This document shows, piece by piece, positions 28,185-36,984 of a DNA stretch of 53,903 bases. The stretch is taken from NCBI GenBank assembly GCA_021810505.1, contig JAJZIR010000016.1:1-53903 (forward strand), read 5' to 3'. The translations under genes and the position numbers were made by a program. Positions within the stretch are counted from its first letter, which is position 1, and each line of letters begins with the position of its first letter. The notes under the pieces are model-generated. The model saw nothing but the letters and a program-made list of their open reading frames with translations. It ran no database searches and had not been told where the DNA came from. Source of the DNA: a bacterium (GTDB lineage: Bacteria > Deinococcota > Deinococci > Deinococcales > Deinococcaceae).

Positions 28185-29699
28185 CATCCGCATCCTGTCA
28201 CCGGGGGAAGCTCCGAACTTAGCGCCCAGATAGTCCAGATAAGGTCCGACCGAGAGCGGGGCTCCGGTCGCCCGCAGGAGCAGCTCGTCGGCGGTGTACC
28301 GGCCACCATGCTGGTAGACCTGTTCCCTGAGCCAGCCGTGCAGCGCAGCGCAGCGACCCTCGGCCAACTCGGCCGGGATCTCCGGGTGGGCAGCGAGCGC
28401 AGCGCGATAGAAGGCCACGCTCATCAGATTGCCCAGGGTGTAACCCTGGAAAGCTCCTCCGATCAGGCCGGAGAACCAGTGCACATCCTGCAATACGCCA
28501 TCGCGGTCAGTCTGGGGGCAGAGGCCCAAGTCGCTCTGGTAGCGGGCTCGCCAAGCTTCGGGAAGGTCGCGCACAGCCAACCGCCCCTCCAACATCTCGA
28601 CCTCTAGGTCGAAGCGGAGGATCACGTGCAGGTTGTAAGTGAGCTCATCGGCCTCGGTCCGGATCAAGGAGGGGTGGGCCCAATTGACCGCGCGGTAGAA
28701 GCGCTCCAGGTCTACGTCCTCCAACTGGCGGGGGAAAGCCTGGCGCAACCGGCGATGAAGATAGCTCGAAAAGGCCCGGCCCCGCCCGACCAAATTCTCC
28801 CAGAGCCGCGACTGGCTCTCGTGGACCCCCGCGGACACGCCGCCGCCTAGCGGTGTCCCCTCGTAGGCAGGACCGACGCCCAGCTCGTACAGGGCGTGTC
28901 CGGTCTCGTGCAGGGTGCTGTAGAGCGCGTCGCTGAAGTCGGTGGGGTTGACCCGGGTGGTGATGCGGACGTCCCCGGAAGAGAAGCGGATCATGAAGGG
29001 GTGGGGGGCCAGGTCCTGCCGCCCCCTCTTGAAATCGAAGCCGAAGCAGGCGCTGATCTCCTGGCCGAAGCTCAGCTGTTCGGCGATCGGGAAGGCGCGC
29101 GCGAGCAGCGGGTCGGGCTGGCCCGGGTCCAGCGCAGCGATCAGGGGGAGCAGGCCGGCGCGAAGCTCGGCGAACAGCGGCCGGAGGCGGCCCACGGTCA
29201 TCCCCTCGTCGGCTTCATCGATGAGCGGATCGGCCGGGTGGGCCGCCTCCGGGAAGTAACTGGCGTAGCGGCGGCTGTACTCCAGGGTGCGCTCCAGCAG
29301 GCCGGCCACCCGGGAGAAGTCGTCGGCTGGCCGGGCCGCAGCCCAGGCTGAGAAGATAGCGCTGAGGTGCGCCGAGAGCTCGGCGACGAAAGGAGCCGGT
29401 AAGCGCAGGGCCCGATCGACCCGCCGCCGGGTCAGCCGCAGCAGGGCCCGCTCGGGACTGCCCGGCAAGAAGTCTTCCACCTGGCGCTCCAAGCGCTCGA
29501 GCTCGCCGACGAGTTCCGGGGAAACCATCTGCTGGTGAGACAGGGCAGCCAAGGTAGCCTGCTGGCGGCCGCGGGCCGGCGCCCCCGCTTCAGGCATGTA
29601 GGTGTTTTGGTCCCAGAAGGACAGGGCCTGCGCCATCTCCAGATCGTGTACGGCCGCCAGCCGGGTCAGGAGAGCCTTGCAGCGGGGGTCAAAGGTCAT
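28182..29699 (-). CDS. Carboxypeptidase M32 (Taq type)
   Basis: A zinc metallocarboxypeptidase of family M32 (thermostable carboxypeptidase 1), cytosolic and mostly alpha-helical, removing C-terminal residues other than proline. 505 residues, normal. The zinc motif is HETGH in LYSTLHETGHALYELG, with the third ligand Glu downstream in AGVHESQSRLWENLVGRG. Other family blocks are FMIRFSSGDVRITTRVNP and RTEADELTYNLHVILRFDLE. TACAGT 6 nt before ATG 29699 gives a leaderless start. The DUF512 gene lies just upstream and ends within a few bases of this start. Confidence 0.95.
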   Translation of the reverse strand: MTFDPRCKALLTRLAAVHDLEMAQALSFWDQNTYMPEAGAPARGRQQATLAALSHQQMVSPELVGELERLERQVEDFLPGSPERALLRLTRRRVDRALRLPAPFVAELSAHLSAIFSAWAAARPADDFSRVAGLLERTLEYSRRYASYFPEAAHPADPLIDEADEGMTVGRLRPLFAELRAGLLPLIAALDPGQPDPLLARAFPIAEQLSFGQEISACFGFDFKRGRQDLAPHPFMIRFSSGDVRITTRVNPTDFSDALYSTLHETGHALYELGVGPAYEGTPLGGGVSAGVHESQSRLWENLVGRGRAFSSYLHRRLRQAFPRQLEDVDLERFYRAVNWAHPSLIRTEADELTYNLHVILRFDLEVEMLEGRLAVRDLPEAWRARYQSDLGLCPQTDRDGVLQDVHWFSGLIGGAFQGYTLGNLMSVAFYRAALAAHPEIPAELAEGRCAALHGWLREQVYQHGGRYTADELLLRATGAPLSVGPYLDYLGAKFGASPGDRMRM

Positions 29700-31072
29700 A
29701 GGCGCACTGTACCACCGGCCTCTTTGCGGGCATGGGCGCTGAAGCCGAACTGGGGAGTCCCGGCCGCCCGGCCGCCCAAGATGGCGGCGGCCAGCTCAGC
29801 CAGGCTGCGTCCACCCGGCCGGACCTCCATGGCCAGCTGGGTGGAGAGGTCGTCCAGGCTGAGGCCGTCCAGAAACAGCTCGGTCCCGTAGCGGAGCGTG
29901 CTGGGAGGGATCAGGAGCAGGTCCGCCTCACCCGGCTCCACGGCCGCCAACAGGCAGCGGCCAGTCAGCAACCCAGCGACGGTGGTGCTGGATCCGAAGG
30001 CTCTATTCACCGCTGGGCGCAGCTCCAGTTCCAAACCTCTTATCGCCCGCAACGGCTTCAAGGCCTCCTCGAGCAGCGGCGCGAAGAGGGTTCCGGTCGC
30101 CACCAGCACTCGGCGAGGGCTAACCCGCTCGGGCAGCCGCGGCAAGGGGCAGAGGAAGTCGCGGACCATCCCCACCCCGTTCTCGAGCATGGCGAAGTCC
30201 TCGTAATCCTCTGCCGGGGGTAAGGGCTGGCCAGCGAGCAGGTAGAGCTCGTCCGAGGGGAAGACGAAGTGGGTCCCGCGCTCCCTGAGCATCCTCTGGC
30301 GGTAGGGCTCCACCCTGCGCAGCACGTCGGCGGCGGCGGCCCGGTCAAAGGGGCGTACCTGAGGTAGGTTGCGCCGGTGGTCGGTCAGGCCGACCGGGAC
30401 ACAGGCCACGGCCAAAACGTTGGGGCGGGCGGCGAGCTGATCCAGGGTAGCCTCCAGCACCTCCCCGTCGTTGCGGCCGGGGACTAGGACGATCTGGGTG
30501 TAGAGGTCGATGCTGGCCAGGCGGTCGAGCATCTGCAGAATATCGGTGGCCGCCGGATCTTTCACCTTGAGCCGCCAGTACTTCATCAGGTCCCTGCGGC
30601 TCTCCGCGTCGGCAGCGTGCACCGAGACGTAGAGCGGGGACAGGCGCTCCCTGAGGATGCGCTGGATATCCTCCTCGGCCAGGTTGGTGAGGGTCACGAA
30701 GGAGCCGTAGAGGAAGGACAGCCGGTAGTCGTCATCCATGAGGTAGAGGCTCTTGCGGAAGCCCCTAGGCATCTGGTGCACGTAGCAGAAATCGCACTTG
30801 TTGGCGCACTTGTGGATGCCGTCGAACAGGACGTCCCCGAACTCTAGGCCGGGATCCTCCCAACCCACCGCGAAGCGGAGCGGGGGGCCGCCGCCCTGGG
30901 GCTCCACCACCAGCTCGGTCGGCCCCCCGCTCAGCAGATACCGGTAAGCCAAGATGTCCGGGACCGGCCGCCCGGCCACGGACAGCAAGGAGTCGCCGGC
31001 GCGCACCCCGGCCCGCTCGGCCGGGCTGCCCGGGCTGACTTCCTGGATGCGAGCTGGAAACAAGTCGTCCAC
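29696..31072 (-). CDS. DUF512 radical-SAM Fe-S protein with PDZ-like N-terminus
   Basis: 458 residues. The N-terminal 70 form a PDZ-like domain (PGSPAERAGVRAGDSLLSVA). A radical-SAM cluster CANKCDFCYV follows, a CxxxCxxC at Cys89, 93 and 96. The C-terminal DUF512 domain has VPVGLTDHRRNLPQVRPF, FVFPSDELYLLAG and DYEDFAMLENGVGMVRDF. The family is widespread in Cyanobacteria, Firmicutes and allied phyla and has no settled function; links to cofactor or ribosome-associated chemistry have been proposed. GTG 31072 is the assumed start, 9 nt after TAGACT. It overlaps the M32 start by 4 nt. Confidence 0.92.
   Translation of the reverse strand: MDDLFPARIQEVSPGSPAERAGVRAGDSLLSVAGRPVPDILAYRYLLSGGPTELVVEPQGGGPPLRFAVGWEDPGLEFGDVLFDGIHKCANKCDFCYVHQMPRGFRKSLYLMDDDYRLSFLYGSFVTLTNLAEEDIQRILRERLSPLYVSVHAADAESRRDLMKYWRLKVKDPAATDILQMLDRLASIDLYTQIVLVPGRNDGEVLEATLDQLAARPNVLAVACVPVGLTDHRRNLPQVRPFDRAAAADVLRRVEPYRQRMLRERGTHFVFPSDELYLLAGQPLPPAEDYEDFAMLENGVGMVRDFLCPLPRLPERVSPRRVLVATGTLFAPLLEEALKPLRAIRGLELELRPAVNRAFGSSTTVAGLLTGRCLLAAVEPGEADLLLIPPSTLRYGTELFLDGLSLDDLSTQLAMEVRPGGRSLAELAAAILGGRAAGTPQFGFSAHARKEAGGTVRL
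29706..29711 (-). promoter_or_regulatory. -10 box (TACAGT) for the M32 carboxypeptidase
   Basis: TACAGT on the minus strand, 6 nt, then ATG 29699. It lies inside the last codons of the upstream DUF512 gene, so the peptidase can be expressed alone. Confidence 0.5.
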
Positions 31073-31081
31073 AGACTTGGC

Positions 31082-31087
31082 AGTCTA
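31082..31087 (-). promoter_or_regulatory. -10 box (TAGACT) for the DUF512 gene
   Basis: TAGACT on the minus strand, 9 nt before GTG 31072. It forms a divergent promoter pair with the NUDIX gene, whose own TAGACT starts 28 nt away. Confidence 0.45.
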
Positions 31088-31115
31088 GCACGCGGAGAGG
31101 TCTCCTGACCGCCGT

Positions 31116-31121
31116 TAGACT
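31116..31121 (+). promoter_or_regulatory. -10 box (TAGACT) for the NUDIX gene
   Basis: TAGACT, 6 nt, then ATG 31128. A clear leaderless arrangement, with no ribosome site present. Confidence 0.6.
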
Positions 31122-31127
31122 AAGAGA

Positions 31128-31532
31128 ATGGCCTGGCCCAAAGTGACCGTGGGAGCTCTGTTGCGCTCCCCAGAGCGAAGAGTCCTGTTGGTCAAGACCA
31201 CCAAGTGGCGGGGCAAGTGGGGAGTCCCAGGGGGCAAGGTGGAGTACGGCGAGAGCCTAGAAGCTGCGCTCAAGAGGGAGTTCCTGGAAGAGACCGGGCT
31301 GGAGATCGAGCGCCCCCGGCTGGTCTTGGTCCAGGAGGCGGTACTGAGCGGAGAGTTCTACCGAGAAGACCACTTCGTGATGCTCAATTACCTGGCTGAG
31401 GCGGGCAGCGAGGCGGTCTCACCCAACCAGGAGATCACCGAATACGCCTGGCTTGACCCAGCGCGCGCGGCCAGGCTGGACCTCAACTCCTACACCAGAA
31501 AGCTGCTCAAGGCAGCGGCGGACCACTGGTGA
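31128..31532 (+). CDS. NUDIX hydrolase
   Basis: A 134-residue pyrophosphohydrolase with an intact Nudix box, G-x5-E-x7-REUxEE, seen as [20 protein letters not shown] followed by ETGL at about residues 38-61. Substrates of such short members include oxidised or non-canonical nucleotides and nucleotide sugars; nothing here decides between them. Its stop overlaps the GTG of the following SDR gene by 4 nt (GTGA), so the pair is cotranslated. Confidence 0.93.
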   Translation: MAWPKVTVGALLRSPERRVLLVKTTKWRGKWGVPGGKVEYGESLEAALKREFLEETGLEIERPRLVLVQEAVLSGEFYREDHFVMLNYLAEAGSEAVSPNQEITEYAWLDPARAARLDLNSYTRKLLKAAADHW

Positions 31533-32245
31533 GCCGAGTCGCCCTGGTCACGGGGGCAGGTCGGGGGATCGGCCGGGCGATCGCTCTCGAGCTGGGCCGG
31601 CTGGGGTACCGGGTCGCCGTCCACTACCGCAAGAGCAGAGGGGCCGCCGAGGAGACCGCGCAGGCGATCCGGAGCGCGGGCGGGGAGGCCTGGACCCTAT
31701 CCGCCGACCTCACCGACCCCGCCGGTGCCGATGCGCTGCTGGGCGAATGCATCGAGCGCGCCGGGCCAGAGGGGATCGGTGTCCTGGTCAACAACGTCGG
31801 GAACTACGTCAATCGCCCGGTCCTCGAGACCAGCTTGGAAGAGTGGCGGGATATGCTGGACAGCAACCTCAGCGCCTGCTTCTACACCTGCCGCAGGGCG
31901 GTACCGGAGATGCGGAGGGCTGGCTTCGGCCGCATCGTCAACCTCGGATACGCCGGGGCCCAGCACCTCATCGCCAGGCCGGCCATCGCGCCGTACACCA
32001 TCGCCAAGACTGGGGTGATCCTGCTGACCAAGGCCATCGCCCGATCGGAAGCGGGCCGGGGCATCACCGCCAACGTCGTCGCGCCGGGGGTGATCGAGAC
32101 CAGCTTGTCCCGGCCGGTAGGGGACATCCCAGCTGGTCGGTTGGGCACCGTCGGCGAGGTGGCCGCTGGCGTCTCCTATTTCGTACAGGCCAGCGACTAC
32201 GTGACCGGCCAGGTCCTGGAGGTCGCCGGGGGGTGGAACCTCTAA
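31529..32245 (+). CDS. SDR oxidoreductase, FabG-like / possible YmfI (EF-P 5-aminopentanone reductase)
   Basis: A short-chain dehydrogenase of 238 residues. The NADP Rossmann motif is [18 protein letters not shown], with HYRKS as the 2'-phosphate region and VLVNNVGNY. The catalytic Tyr-Lys is in PYTIAKTG. The usual active-site Ser is not found: the strand reads [11 protein letters not shown] where FabG has a Ser. In YmfI, which reduces the 5-aminopentanonyl group on EF-P, the corresponding sequence as I recall it is NIGFAGA followed by AAKTGLVSLTK, so that is my preferred specific guess. A fatty-acid FabG role is less likely. GTG 31529 overlaps the NUDIX stop. Confidence 0.85.
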   Translation: MSRVALVTGAGRGIGRAIALELGRLGYRVAVHYRKSRGAAEETAQAIRSAGGEAWTLSADLTDPAGADALLGECIERAGPEGIGVLVNNVGNYVNRPVLETSLEEWRDMLDSNLSACFYTCRRAVPEMRRAGFGRIVNLGYAGAQHLIARPAIAPYTIAKTGVILLTKAIARSEAGRGITANVVAPGVIETSLSRPVGDIPAGRLGTVGEVAAGVSYFVQASDYVTGQVLEVAGGWNL

Positions 32246-33012
32246 GTTCGGCGCCTCTTAGCTGGCCGGGCTTTCGGGACGGGGAAGCCCCACTCGGCCA
32301 ACTGCCCGGGGCTCACCCCCAAGGCCAGGAGGTCCTCTAGGTCTTCCCCCGTGAGGTCGGCGGCGGGCAGCAAGTCCGGCCGGATCAGCCAGGTGCGCCG
32401 CAGCGACTGCCGCCTCCTCCACCTGGCGACCAGCTGGTGATTACCCCCGCGCAGCACCTCCGGGACCACCTGCCCGTCCACAGAGGGCGGCAGGGTGTAC
32501 TCGGGGTAGTCGAGCAGGCCCGCGTAGAAAGAGTCCTGACGGAAAGAAACGTCCGACCCGAGCACGCCGGGCCGCAGCCGCACCACCGCCTCGATCAGGC
32601 ACAGCGCCGCCGCCTCGCCGCCCATCAGGACGAAGTCGCCGATGCTGACCTGCAAGTCCATCTTCGACTCCACCCGAGCGTCGAAGCCCTCGTAGCGCCC
32701 GGCCAACAGGATCAGGTGTTCGCTCTGCGCCAGCTGCTCGACCAGGGGGTGCCGGAGCGGCCGGCCGGCCGGGGACAGGCCGATCCTCAGCCCAGGAGCC
32801 GCGACGCTGCCTAGCGCGGCCAGGACTACGTCGGCCCGAATCACCATCCCGGCTCCCCCGCCGTAGGGAGGAGCGTCCACCTTATGGTGGCGGCCGGCTG
32901 CGAAGTCCCGCAGGTCGACCAGCTGCACGGTCAGGTGCCCGGCGGCGATGGCCTTGGCCAGCAGGGTCTCCTCCAGCCAAGGGGCCAGCAGCTTCGGGAA
33001 GAGGCTCAACAC
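32242..33012 (-). CDS. trmD: tRNA (guanine-N1)-methyltransferase TrmD
   Basis: A SPOUT trefoil-knot enzyme that methylates G37 of tRNA to prevent frameshifting. Knot and AdoMet motifs are present: [14 protein letters not shown] and [20 protein letters not shown]. The region [18 protein letters not shown] and the C-terminal [17 protein letters not shown] complete the domain. About 256 residues. Placing the start at GTG 33012 trims the first beta strand: in-frame upstream codons encode LQIT, giving [10 protein letters not shown] as in homologues. Initiation may therefore be at CTG 33036, which overlaps the rimM stop. Last gene of the rpsP-khpA-rimM-trmD run. Confidence 0.95.
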   Translation of the reverse strand: MLSLFPKLLAPWLEETLLAKAIAAGHLTVQLVDLRDFAAGRHHKVDAPPYGGGAGMVIRADVVLAALGSVAAPGLRIGLSPAGRPLRHPLVEQLAQSEHLILLAGRYEGFDARVESKMDLQVSIGDFVLMGGEAAALCLIEAVVRLRPGVLGSDVSFRQDSFYAGLLDYPEYTLPPSVDGQVVPEVLRGGNHQLVARWRRRQSLRRTWLIRPDLLPAADLTGEDLEDLLALGVSPGQLAEWGFPVPKARPAKRRRT

Positions 33013-33032
33013 CGTGATCTGGAGGGGAGCGC

Positions 33033-33566
33033 TCAGGTCTCCCCTCCTCCTTCCGCGGTGTTCGGGATCAGGCCCGCAGGGGGATCGAGCTCGACGCAGC
33101 TTCCTGCCCGCACCCTGAGGTAGCTGGCCTGCAGCGGCACCAGGAAGGAAACCGGGCCCTGGACCTGCAACAGGTCCTGGCCGCTCAGGTCCAAGACGGC
33201 AGAGACGGCGCCCAGGGAAACCCCCTGAGGGGTGAAGACCGGTAGACCGAGCAGCTGGTGGTGATAATACTGCCCCTCCAAGAGCTCAGGCAGCGCCGCC
33301 TCCTCCACGTACAGCGCTAGGCCCTTCAGCGCGCGGGCTGCTTCTGGGGTGCCAACCTCGGCAAACTTGATCCGCCAACCGCGACCCTGCTTGCAGAAAC
33401 CGCTGACAGTGAGCTCCAGGGCGCGCCCGTCTCCGGTGGCCCATAGGCGCGCCCCTAGCCCCAGAGAGCGCAAGACCTCGGCCGAGGAGAGCTCGGAGAG
33501 GTGCAACCAGCCCAGTAAACCGAAAGGGCCGCCCAGACGGCCCAACCAGCAGCGGCCGTCCTCCAA
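33033..33566 (-). CDS. rimM: Ribosome maturation factor RimM
   Basis: A 30S assembly factor that binds ribosomal protein S19. 177 residues with the N-terminal RimM beta-barrel (LGRLGGPFGLLGWLHLSELS) and a C-terminal PRC-barrel (LLEGQYYHHQLLGLPVFTPQ, LGAVSAVLDL, SFLVPLQASYLRV). The start is a TTG at 33566, 6 nt beyond the khpA stop, and no better in-frame start exists. The end carries GGAGGAGGGG, which can act as ribosome site for trmD. Confidence 0.93.
   Translation of the reverse strand: MEDGRCWLGRLGGPFGLLGWLHLSELSSAEVLRSLGLGARLWATGDGRALELTVSGFCKQGRGWRIKFAEVGTPEAARALKGLALYVEEAALPELLEGQYYHHQLLGLPVFTPQGVSLGAVSAVLDLSGQDLLQVQGPVSFLVPLQASYLRVRAGSCVELDPPAGLIPNTAEGGGET
33036..33048 (-). promoter_or_regulatory. 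Ribosome site pointing to a CTG start for trmD
   Basis: GGAGGAGGGG in the last rimM codons is followed by a CTG at 33036-33034 that overlaps the rimM TGA (CTGA). The GTG at 33012 lacks any ribosome site. Initiation at CTG would restore the first TrmD beta strand. Confidence 0.4.
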
Positions 33567-33572
33567 AGGAGT

Positions 33573-33815
33573 TCAGCGCTCCGGCGTGACCAGGTCGATC
33601 CGCAAGCGCCGGTGGTTAGGGTCCGCGACCCGCACGACCGTCCGGATGGCCTGGATGACCCGACCGGAGCGGCCGATCACCCGGCCCTCCTCGCCTGGAG
33701 CTACTTGGACCTTGAAGTGCAGCTCCGGGTCCCGCCGGACCGACACCCGAACTTGGGACGGATCGTCCACCACCGAGGCCACCAGGTACTCCACCAGGTC
33801 GGCCAGTTCGGCCAT
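33573..33815 (-). CDS. khpA: KH domain RNA-binding protein KhpA
   Basis: An 80-residue single KH domain with the GxxG loop in VIGRSGRVIQAIRTVVR. KhpA pairs with KhpB in Firmicutes and controls division and RNA stability. Its location between rpsP and rimM is the conserved one. ATG 33815 shares one base with the rpsP stop (TGATG), so translation is coupled. Confidence 0.95.
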   Translation of the reverse strand: MAELADLVEYLVASVVDDPSQVRVSVRRDPELHFKVQVAPGEEGRVIGRSGRVIQAIRTVVRVADPNHRRLRIDLVTPER

Positions 33816-34081
33816 CAGGCGGCGGGGGCCTCGTCCCTGCGGAAGACGCCGGATTCCCTGAGCAACCTCCGGGCAGTCTGGGTCGGCTGAGCCCCCTGGC
33901 TGAGCCAGTAACGCGCCCGCTCGACGTCGATAGCCAGGGGCGGTTGAGCGGTCTTCCTCGGGTCATAGTGGCCCAGACTCTCGATATAGCCGCCGTCTCT
34001 AGGGCGGCGGACATCCGCCACCACCACGCGGTAGTGGGGATTCTTGCGCGAACCGAACCTCGATAACCTGATCTTTACCAT
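33815..34081 (-). CDS. rpsP: 30S ribosomal protein S16
   Basis: 88 residues with the S16 signature [20 protein letters not shown], then [14 protein letters not shown] and [14 protein letters not shown] 34081 has AAGAGGT about 8 nt upstream. The longer open frame to 34468 is not S16. It heads the rpsP-khpA-rimM-trmD operon from the promoter at 34152-34180, with a leader of about 65 nt. Confidence 0.97.
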   Translation of the reverse strand: MVKIRLSRFGSRKNPHYRVVVADVRRPRDGGYIESLGHYDPRKTAQPPLAIDVERARYWLSQGAQPTQTARRLLRESGVFRRDEAPAA

Positions 34082-34151
34082 GGGACCGACCTCTTGGGTT
34101 TGTCGAATTTCAGTGTGAGCCGCGGCGCCGTAGCGCTGCGCTGCAAAGATC

Positions 34152-34180
34152 AGCCTAGCAGAAAGGAGGGGATAGAACAA
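34152..34180 (-). promoter_or_regulatory. rpsP operon promoter (TTGTTC-17-TAGGCT)
   Basis: On the minus strand TTGTTC (34180-34175), a 17-bp spacer and TAGGCT (34157-34152). It is divergent from pstB. Transcription should start near 34145. Confidence 0.6.
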
Positions 34181-34246
34181 GCGCAGCGCCGGAGACTCGG
34201 TCATGGCCTTGTCAGCTAGAACCTCGCAACTCCTCCAGAAAGGCGC

Positions 34247-34252
34247 TAGAAT
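34247..34252 (+). promoter_or_regulatory. -10 box (TAGAAT) for pstB
   Basis: TAGAAT, 6 nt, then ATG 34259. Leaderless spacing. No Pho-box-like direct repeats were noticed upstream. Confidence 0.55.
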
Positions 34253-34258
34253 CGGCCG

Positions 34259-35065
34259 ATGCTCGCTCCCAGCGCCCCCGCCATCCCGGCCGACGGGATC
34301 CAGCTGGACCGCGGAGCCCTGAGCGCCCAACACCTTCAGGTCTTCTACGGCCGCAAACAGGCCTTGTTCGACGTCGATATCGATCTGACACCGCACACCG
34401 TCAACGCCCTGATCGGTCCGAGCGGCTGCGGGAAGACCACTTTCCTGCGAGCTATCAACCGGTTGCACGACCTTACTCCCGAGGCTCGGGTAGAAGGAAA
34501 AATCCTACTCGACGGGATAGACATCTACGACCGGAGCATCGACCCGGTGGACCTGCGCCGCCGGGTGGGGATGGTCTTCCAGAAGCCCAACCCATTCCCG
34601 ACCATGAGCGTTGTAGACAACGTGACCGCCGGGCTTCGCCTGACCGGGGTACGGCACCGCGGCAAGCTGCAGGAAGCAGCCGAGCGGGCTCTGGTGCAAG
34701 CTGCTCTCTGGGACGAGGTGAAAGACCGGCTGCGCCAGCCGGCCCTGCGGCTGTCTGGGGGACAGCAGCAGCGGCTCTGCATCGCCAGGGCCCTGGCAGT
34801 CGAGCCCGAGGTGCTCTTGATGGACGAGCCGACCAGCGCCCTAGACCCCCAGTCGACCGCTCGGATCGAGGACTTGCTGGGTAGCCTCAAGCAGCAAGTC
34901 ACCGTGATCATCGTCACCCACAACATGCAGCAGGCCGCGCGCATCAGCGACACGACCGCTTTCTTCCTAGCCGGCAGCCTGGTCGAGCTGGGGCCGACCG
35001 ACGCGATCTTCACCAACCCCAGCGATCCCCGCACCGAGGCCTACGTGACTGGGAGGTTCGGTTGA
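34259..35065 (+). CDS. pstB: Phosphate ABC transporter ATP-binding protein PstB
   Basis: The ATPase of the high-affinity phosphate importer. 268 residues. Walker A GPSGCGKT (53-60), Q-loop [15 protein letters not shown], signature [16 protein letters not shown], Walker [13 protein letters not shown] and H-loop [11 protein letters not shown] are all intact. An N-terminal extension of about 20 residues precedes the domain. The pstS, pstC and pstA genes are not adjacent, since this transcript begins at pstB. Its stop overlaps the phoU start by 4 nt. Confidence 0.97.
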   Translation: MLAPSAPAIPADGIQLDRGALSAQHLQVFYGRKQALFDVDIDLTPHTVNALIGPSGCGKTTFLRAINRLHDLTPEARVEGKILLDGIDIYDRSIDPVDLRRRVGMVFQKPNPFPTMSVVDNVTAGLRLTGVRHRGKLQEAAERALVQAALWDEVKDRLRQPALRLSGGQQQRLCIARALAVEPEVLLMDEPTSALDPQSTARIEDLLGSLKQQVTVIIVTHNMQQAARISDTTAFFLAGSLVELGPTDAIFTNPSDPRTEAYVTGRFG

Positions 35066-35715
35066 TGACGGCGCGGGCAGGGCTGGACACTGTCCTACAG
35101 GAAATCGGCGCAAACTTCCTGAGGATGCACAGCCTGGTGTTGGAGCAGCTGACCGCCATCAGCAAGGCTGGCCGGGACCAGCGGGTCGGGGATCTGTCGG
35201 CGTCGGTGCGCAGGACCGACGATCAGATCGACAAGCTGGAGCTGACCTTGGAGGACCAGTGCCTGCACTCCATCGCCAGGCACCAACCGGTCGCCTCCGA
35301 CCTGCGTTTCCTGATGCTGGTGTTCAAGAGCCTCACCGACCTAGAGCGAGCCGGCGACTACGCCGTCCACGTAGCCGACGACCTGGTCGCGCTGCTCAGC
35401 GGATCCCTGGAGGCCAGGCCCAATGACCTGCTGCCGCTGCTGGCCCAGCTGGTGACCATGCTGGAACGGCTCTCCTACGCCTTCGCCGAGCGAGACCGGG
35501 AAGCCGCGGCCAGCCTGGTAATTCTGGACGATGAGGTGGACGCCCTCTACGAGCAGCTCCAGAGGAGCAATCTGACCCGAATCCTGGAAAACCCTAGGTC
35601 GCTGCCCGGGGCCCTGCAGATCGCCCGCATCAGCAGGAGCCTGGAGCGGCTCGGGGATCACCTGACCAACATCGCCGAGCGCCTACAGCCCTGGCTCGCC
35701 CACGCCCCCCGCTGA
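35062..35715 (+). CDS. phoU: Phosphate transport regulator PhoU
   Basis: A 217-residue helical-bundle protein with two PhoU repeats, which links PstB to the PhoR/PhoB system and represses the Pho regulon. Family blocks are [20 protein letters not shown] with [20 protein letters not shown] in repeat one. Repeat two has [17 protein letters not shown] and [19 protein letters not shown]. Metal-binding E/D-rich helices are kept. Translationally coupled to pstB. Confidence 0.96.
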   Translation: MMTARAGLDTVLQEIGANFLRMHSLVLEQLTAISKAGRDQRVGDLSASVRRTDDQIDKLELTLEDQCLHSIARHQPVASDLRFLMLVFKSLTDLERAGDYAVHVADDLVALLSGSLEARPNDLLPLLAQLVTMLERLSYAFAERDREAAASLVILDDEVDALYEQLQRSNLTRILENPRSLPGALQIARISRSLERLGDHLTNIAERLQPWLAHAPR

Positions 35716-35735
35716 GCGCGCCCTAAGCACCGTGC

Positions 35736-35741
35736 TAGAGT
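35736..35741 (+). promoter_or_regulatory. -10 box (TAGAGT) for hisB-hisH
   Basis: TAGAGT, 5 nt, then GTG 35747, 31 nt after phoU ends. It separates the histidine genes from the phosphate pair. Confidence 0.5.
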
Positions 35742-35746
35742 GACCT

Positions 35747-36340
35747 GTGCCTAGGGCGTCCCATGTGGAGCGGATCACCTCCGAGACCCAGATTGCCCTC
35801 GACCTCGAGCTAGACCCGCCTGGAACACCTGCCTGCACGCTGCAGGTCGACCACCCCTTCTTAGGCCACCTGCTGGCCCAGCTGCAGCGCCACGGTCGGC
35901 TGGGCCTGCGCGCCGAGGCTAAGGGCGACGTCCAGGTCGATGTCCATCACCTGGCCGAGGACCTGGGCATCGCCCTCGGCCAGGCTCTGGACCGGGCCCT
36001 GGGGGATAGGACCGGGGTGGCCCGCTACGGCCACGGGATCGTCCCGATGGACGAGACGCTGGCCGAAGTGGTCCTCGACCTGTCGGGCCGCCCGCACCTA
36101 GCCTTCTCCCCCGAGCAGCTGGGAATCCAGGGGGAGGTGCACGGCTTCACCGCTTACCATCTCCGGGAGTTTCTCCGGGGTCTGTGCAACCACGGCCGGC
36201 TGACCCTGCACGTCCGCTTGCTGGCTGGCTCGGAGATCCATCACGTCTGCGAGGCGATCAGCAAGGCCCTGGCCTTGGCCCTGCGCCAAGCTGTCGCGGT
36301 CACCTCGGAAGAGCTGCCCTCCACCAAGGGGCGGCTGTGA
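35747..36340 (+). CDS. hisB: Imidazoleglycerol-phosphate dehydratase
   Basis: Step six of histidine synthesis, a Mn-dependent dehydratase. 197 residues, the stand-alone form without the HisB phosphatase. Metal-ligand motifs are DHPFLGHLLAQLQRHG, VHHLAEDLGIALGQAL (HHxxED), VPMDETLAEVVLDLSGRP and HHVCEAISKALALALRQAV. GTG 35747 is set by the -10 box 5 nt upstream. Its TGA overlaps the hisH GTG by 4 nt. No other his genes are in the window. Confidence 0.95.
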   Translation: MPRASHVERITSETQIALDLELDPPGTPACTLQVDHPFLGHLLAQLQRHGRLGLRAEAKGDVQVDVHHLAEDLGIALGQALDRALGDRTGVARYGHGIVPMDETLAEVVLDLSGRPHLAFSPEQLGIQGEVHGFTAYHLREFLRGLCNHGRLTLHVRLLAGSEIHHVCEAISKALALALRQAVAVTSEELPSTKGRL

Positions 36341-36963
36341 AGGCGCTGCTGCTCGACTACGGGAGCGGCAACCTGCGCAGCGCGCAGCACGCCCTGGAGC
36401 TGGCCGGTTTCGAGGTGGAGCGCAGCGGCGACCCGGGGGCGCTCCGGCGGGCCCGGGCCATCGTGGTGCCGGGCCAGGGCCACTTCCGCCAGGTCATGAG
36501 GCAGTTCCTGGACGCCGGCCTAGGTGAGCCACTGCTCGCGGCCATCTCCGCCCAGGTCCCGGTCTTGGGAATCTGCGTGGGCTTGCAGCTGCTGCTGGAG
36601 GGGTCCGAGGAGGCCGAAGGGGTCAGCGGCCTAGGCGTCCTGCCCGGCCGCTGCCGGCGCTTCCAGGGTCCTAGGGTGCCGCAGATGCAGTGGAATACCT
36701 TAGAGCCGGTAGGGAACAGCTCCCTGCTGGAGGGAGTCCCCTGCGCGGCCTATGCCTACTTCGTTCACAGCTATTACGTCCCGATCGAGACACCCATCGA
36801 CGACGGGGCGATCAGCGATTACGGCGAGCCCTACTGGAGCCTGGTATCGGCAGGAGCGCTGCACGCCACGCAGTTCCATCCGGAGAAAAGCCAGGCCGTG
36901 GGGCTGCAGATCCTGCGCAACTTCAAGAAATTTGCCGCATCGGCCCAAGTTGGACTACACTAA
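36337..36963 (+). CDS. hisH: Imidazole glycerol phosphate synthase subunit HisH
   Basis: The glutaminase subunit that supplies ammonia to HisF. 208 residues. The class I amidotransferase triad is present: nucleophile Cys in GICVGLQLL and His-Glu in ATQFHPEKSQ. The oxyanion region is VVPGQGHFRQ, and the HisF-contact loop PQMQWNTLE is kept. The GTG start overlaps the hisB stop. HisF and HisA must be encoded elsewhere. glgB begins 21 nt downstream. Confidence 0.95.
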   Translation: MKALLLDYGSGNLRSAQHALELAGFEVERSGDPGALRRARAIVVPGQGHFRQVMRQFLDAGLGEPLLAAISAQVPVLGICVGLQLLLEGSEEAEGVSGLGVLPGRCRRFQGPRVPQMQWNTLEPVGNSSLLEGVPCAAYAYFVHSYYVPIETPIDDGAISDYGEPYWSLVSAGALHATQFHPEKSQAVGLQILRNFKKFAASAQVGLH

Positions 36964-36984
36964 GAGGGTCAGTCAGGGGGCGAG

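Noticed and set aside
34082-34468. N-terminal extension of S16 (217-codon frame)
   Set aside because: Ribosomal protein S16 starts at [10 protein letters not shown]. The extension overlaps the divergent pstB gene and both promoters.
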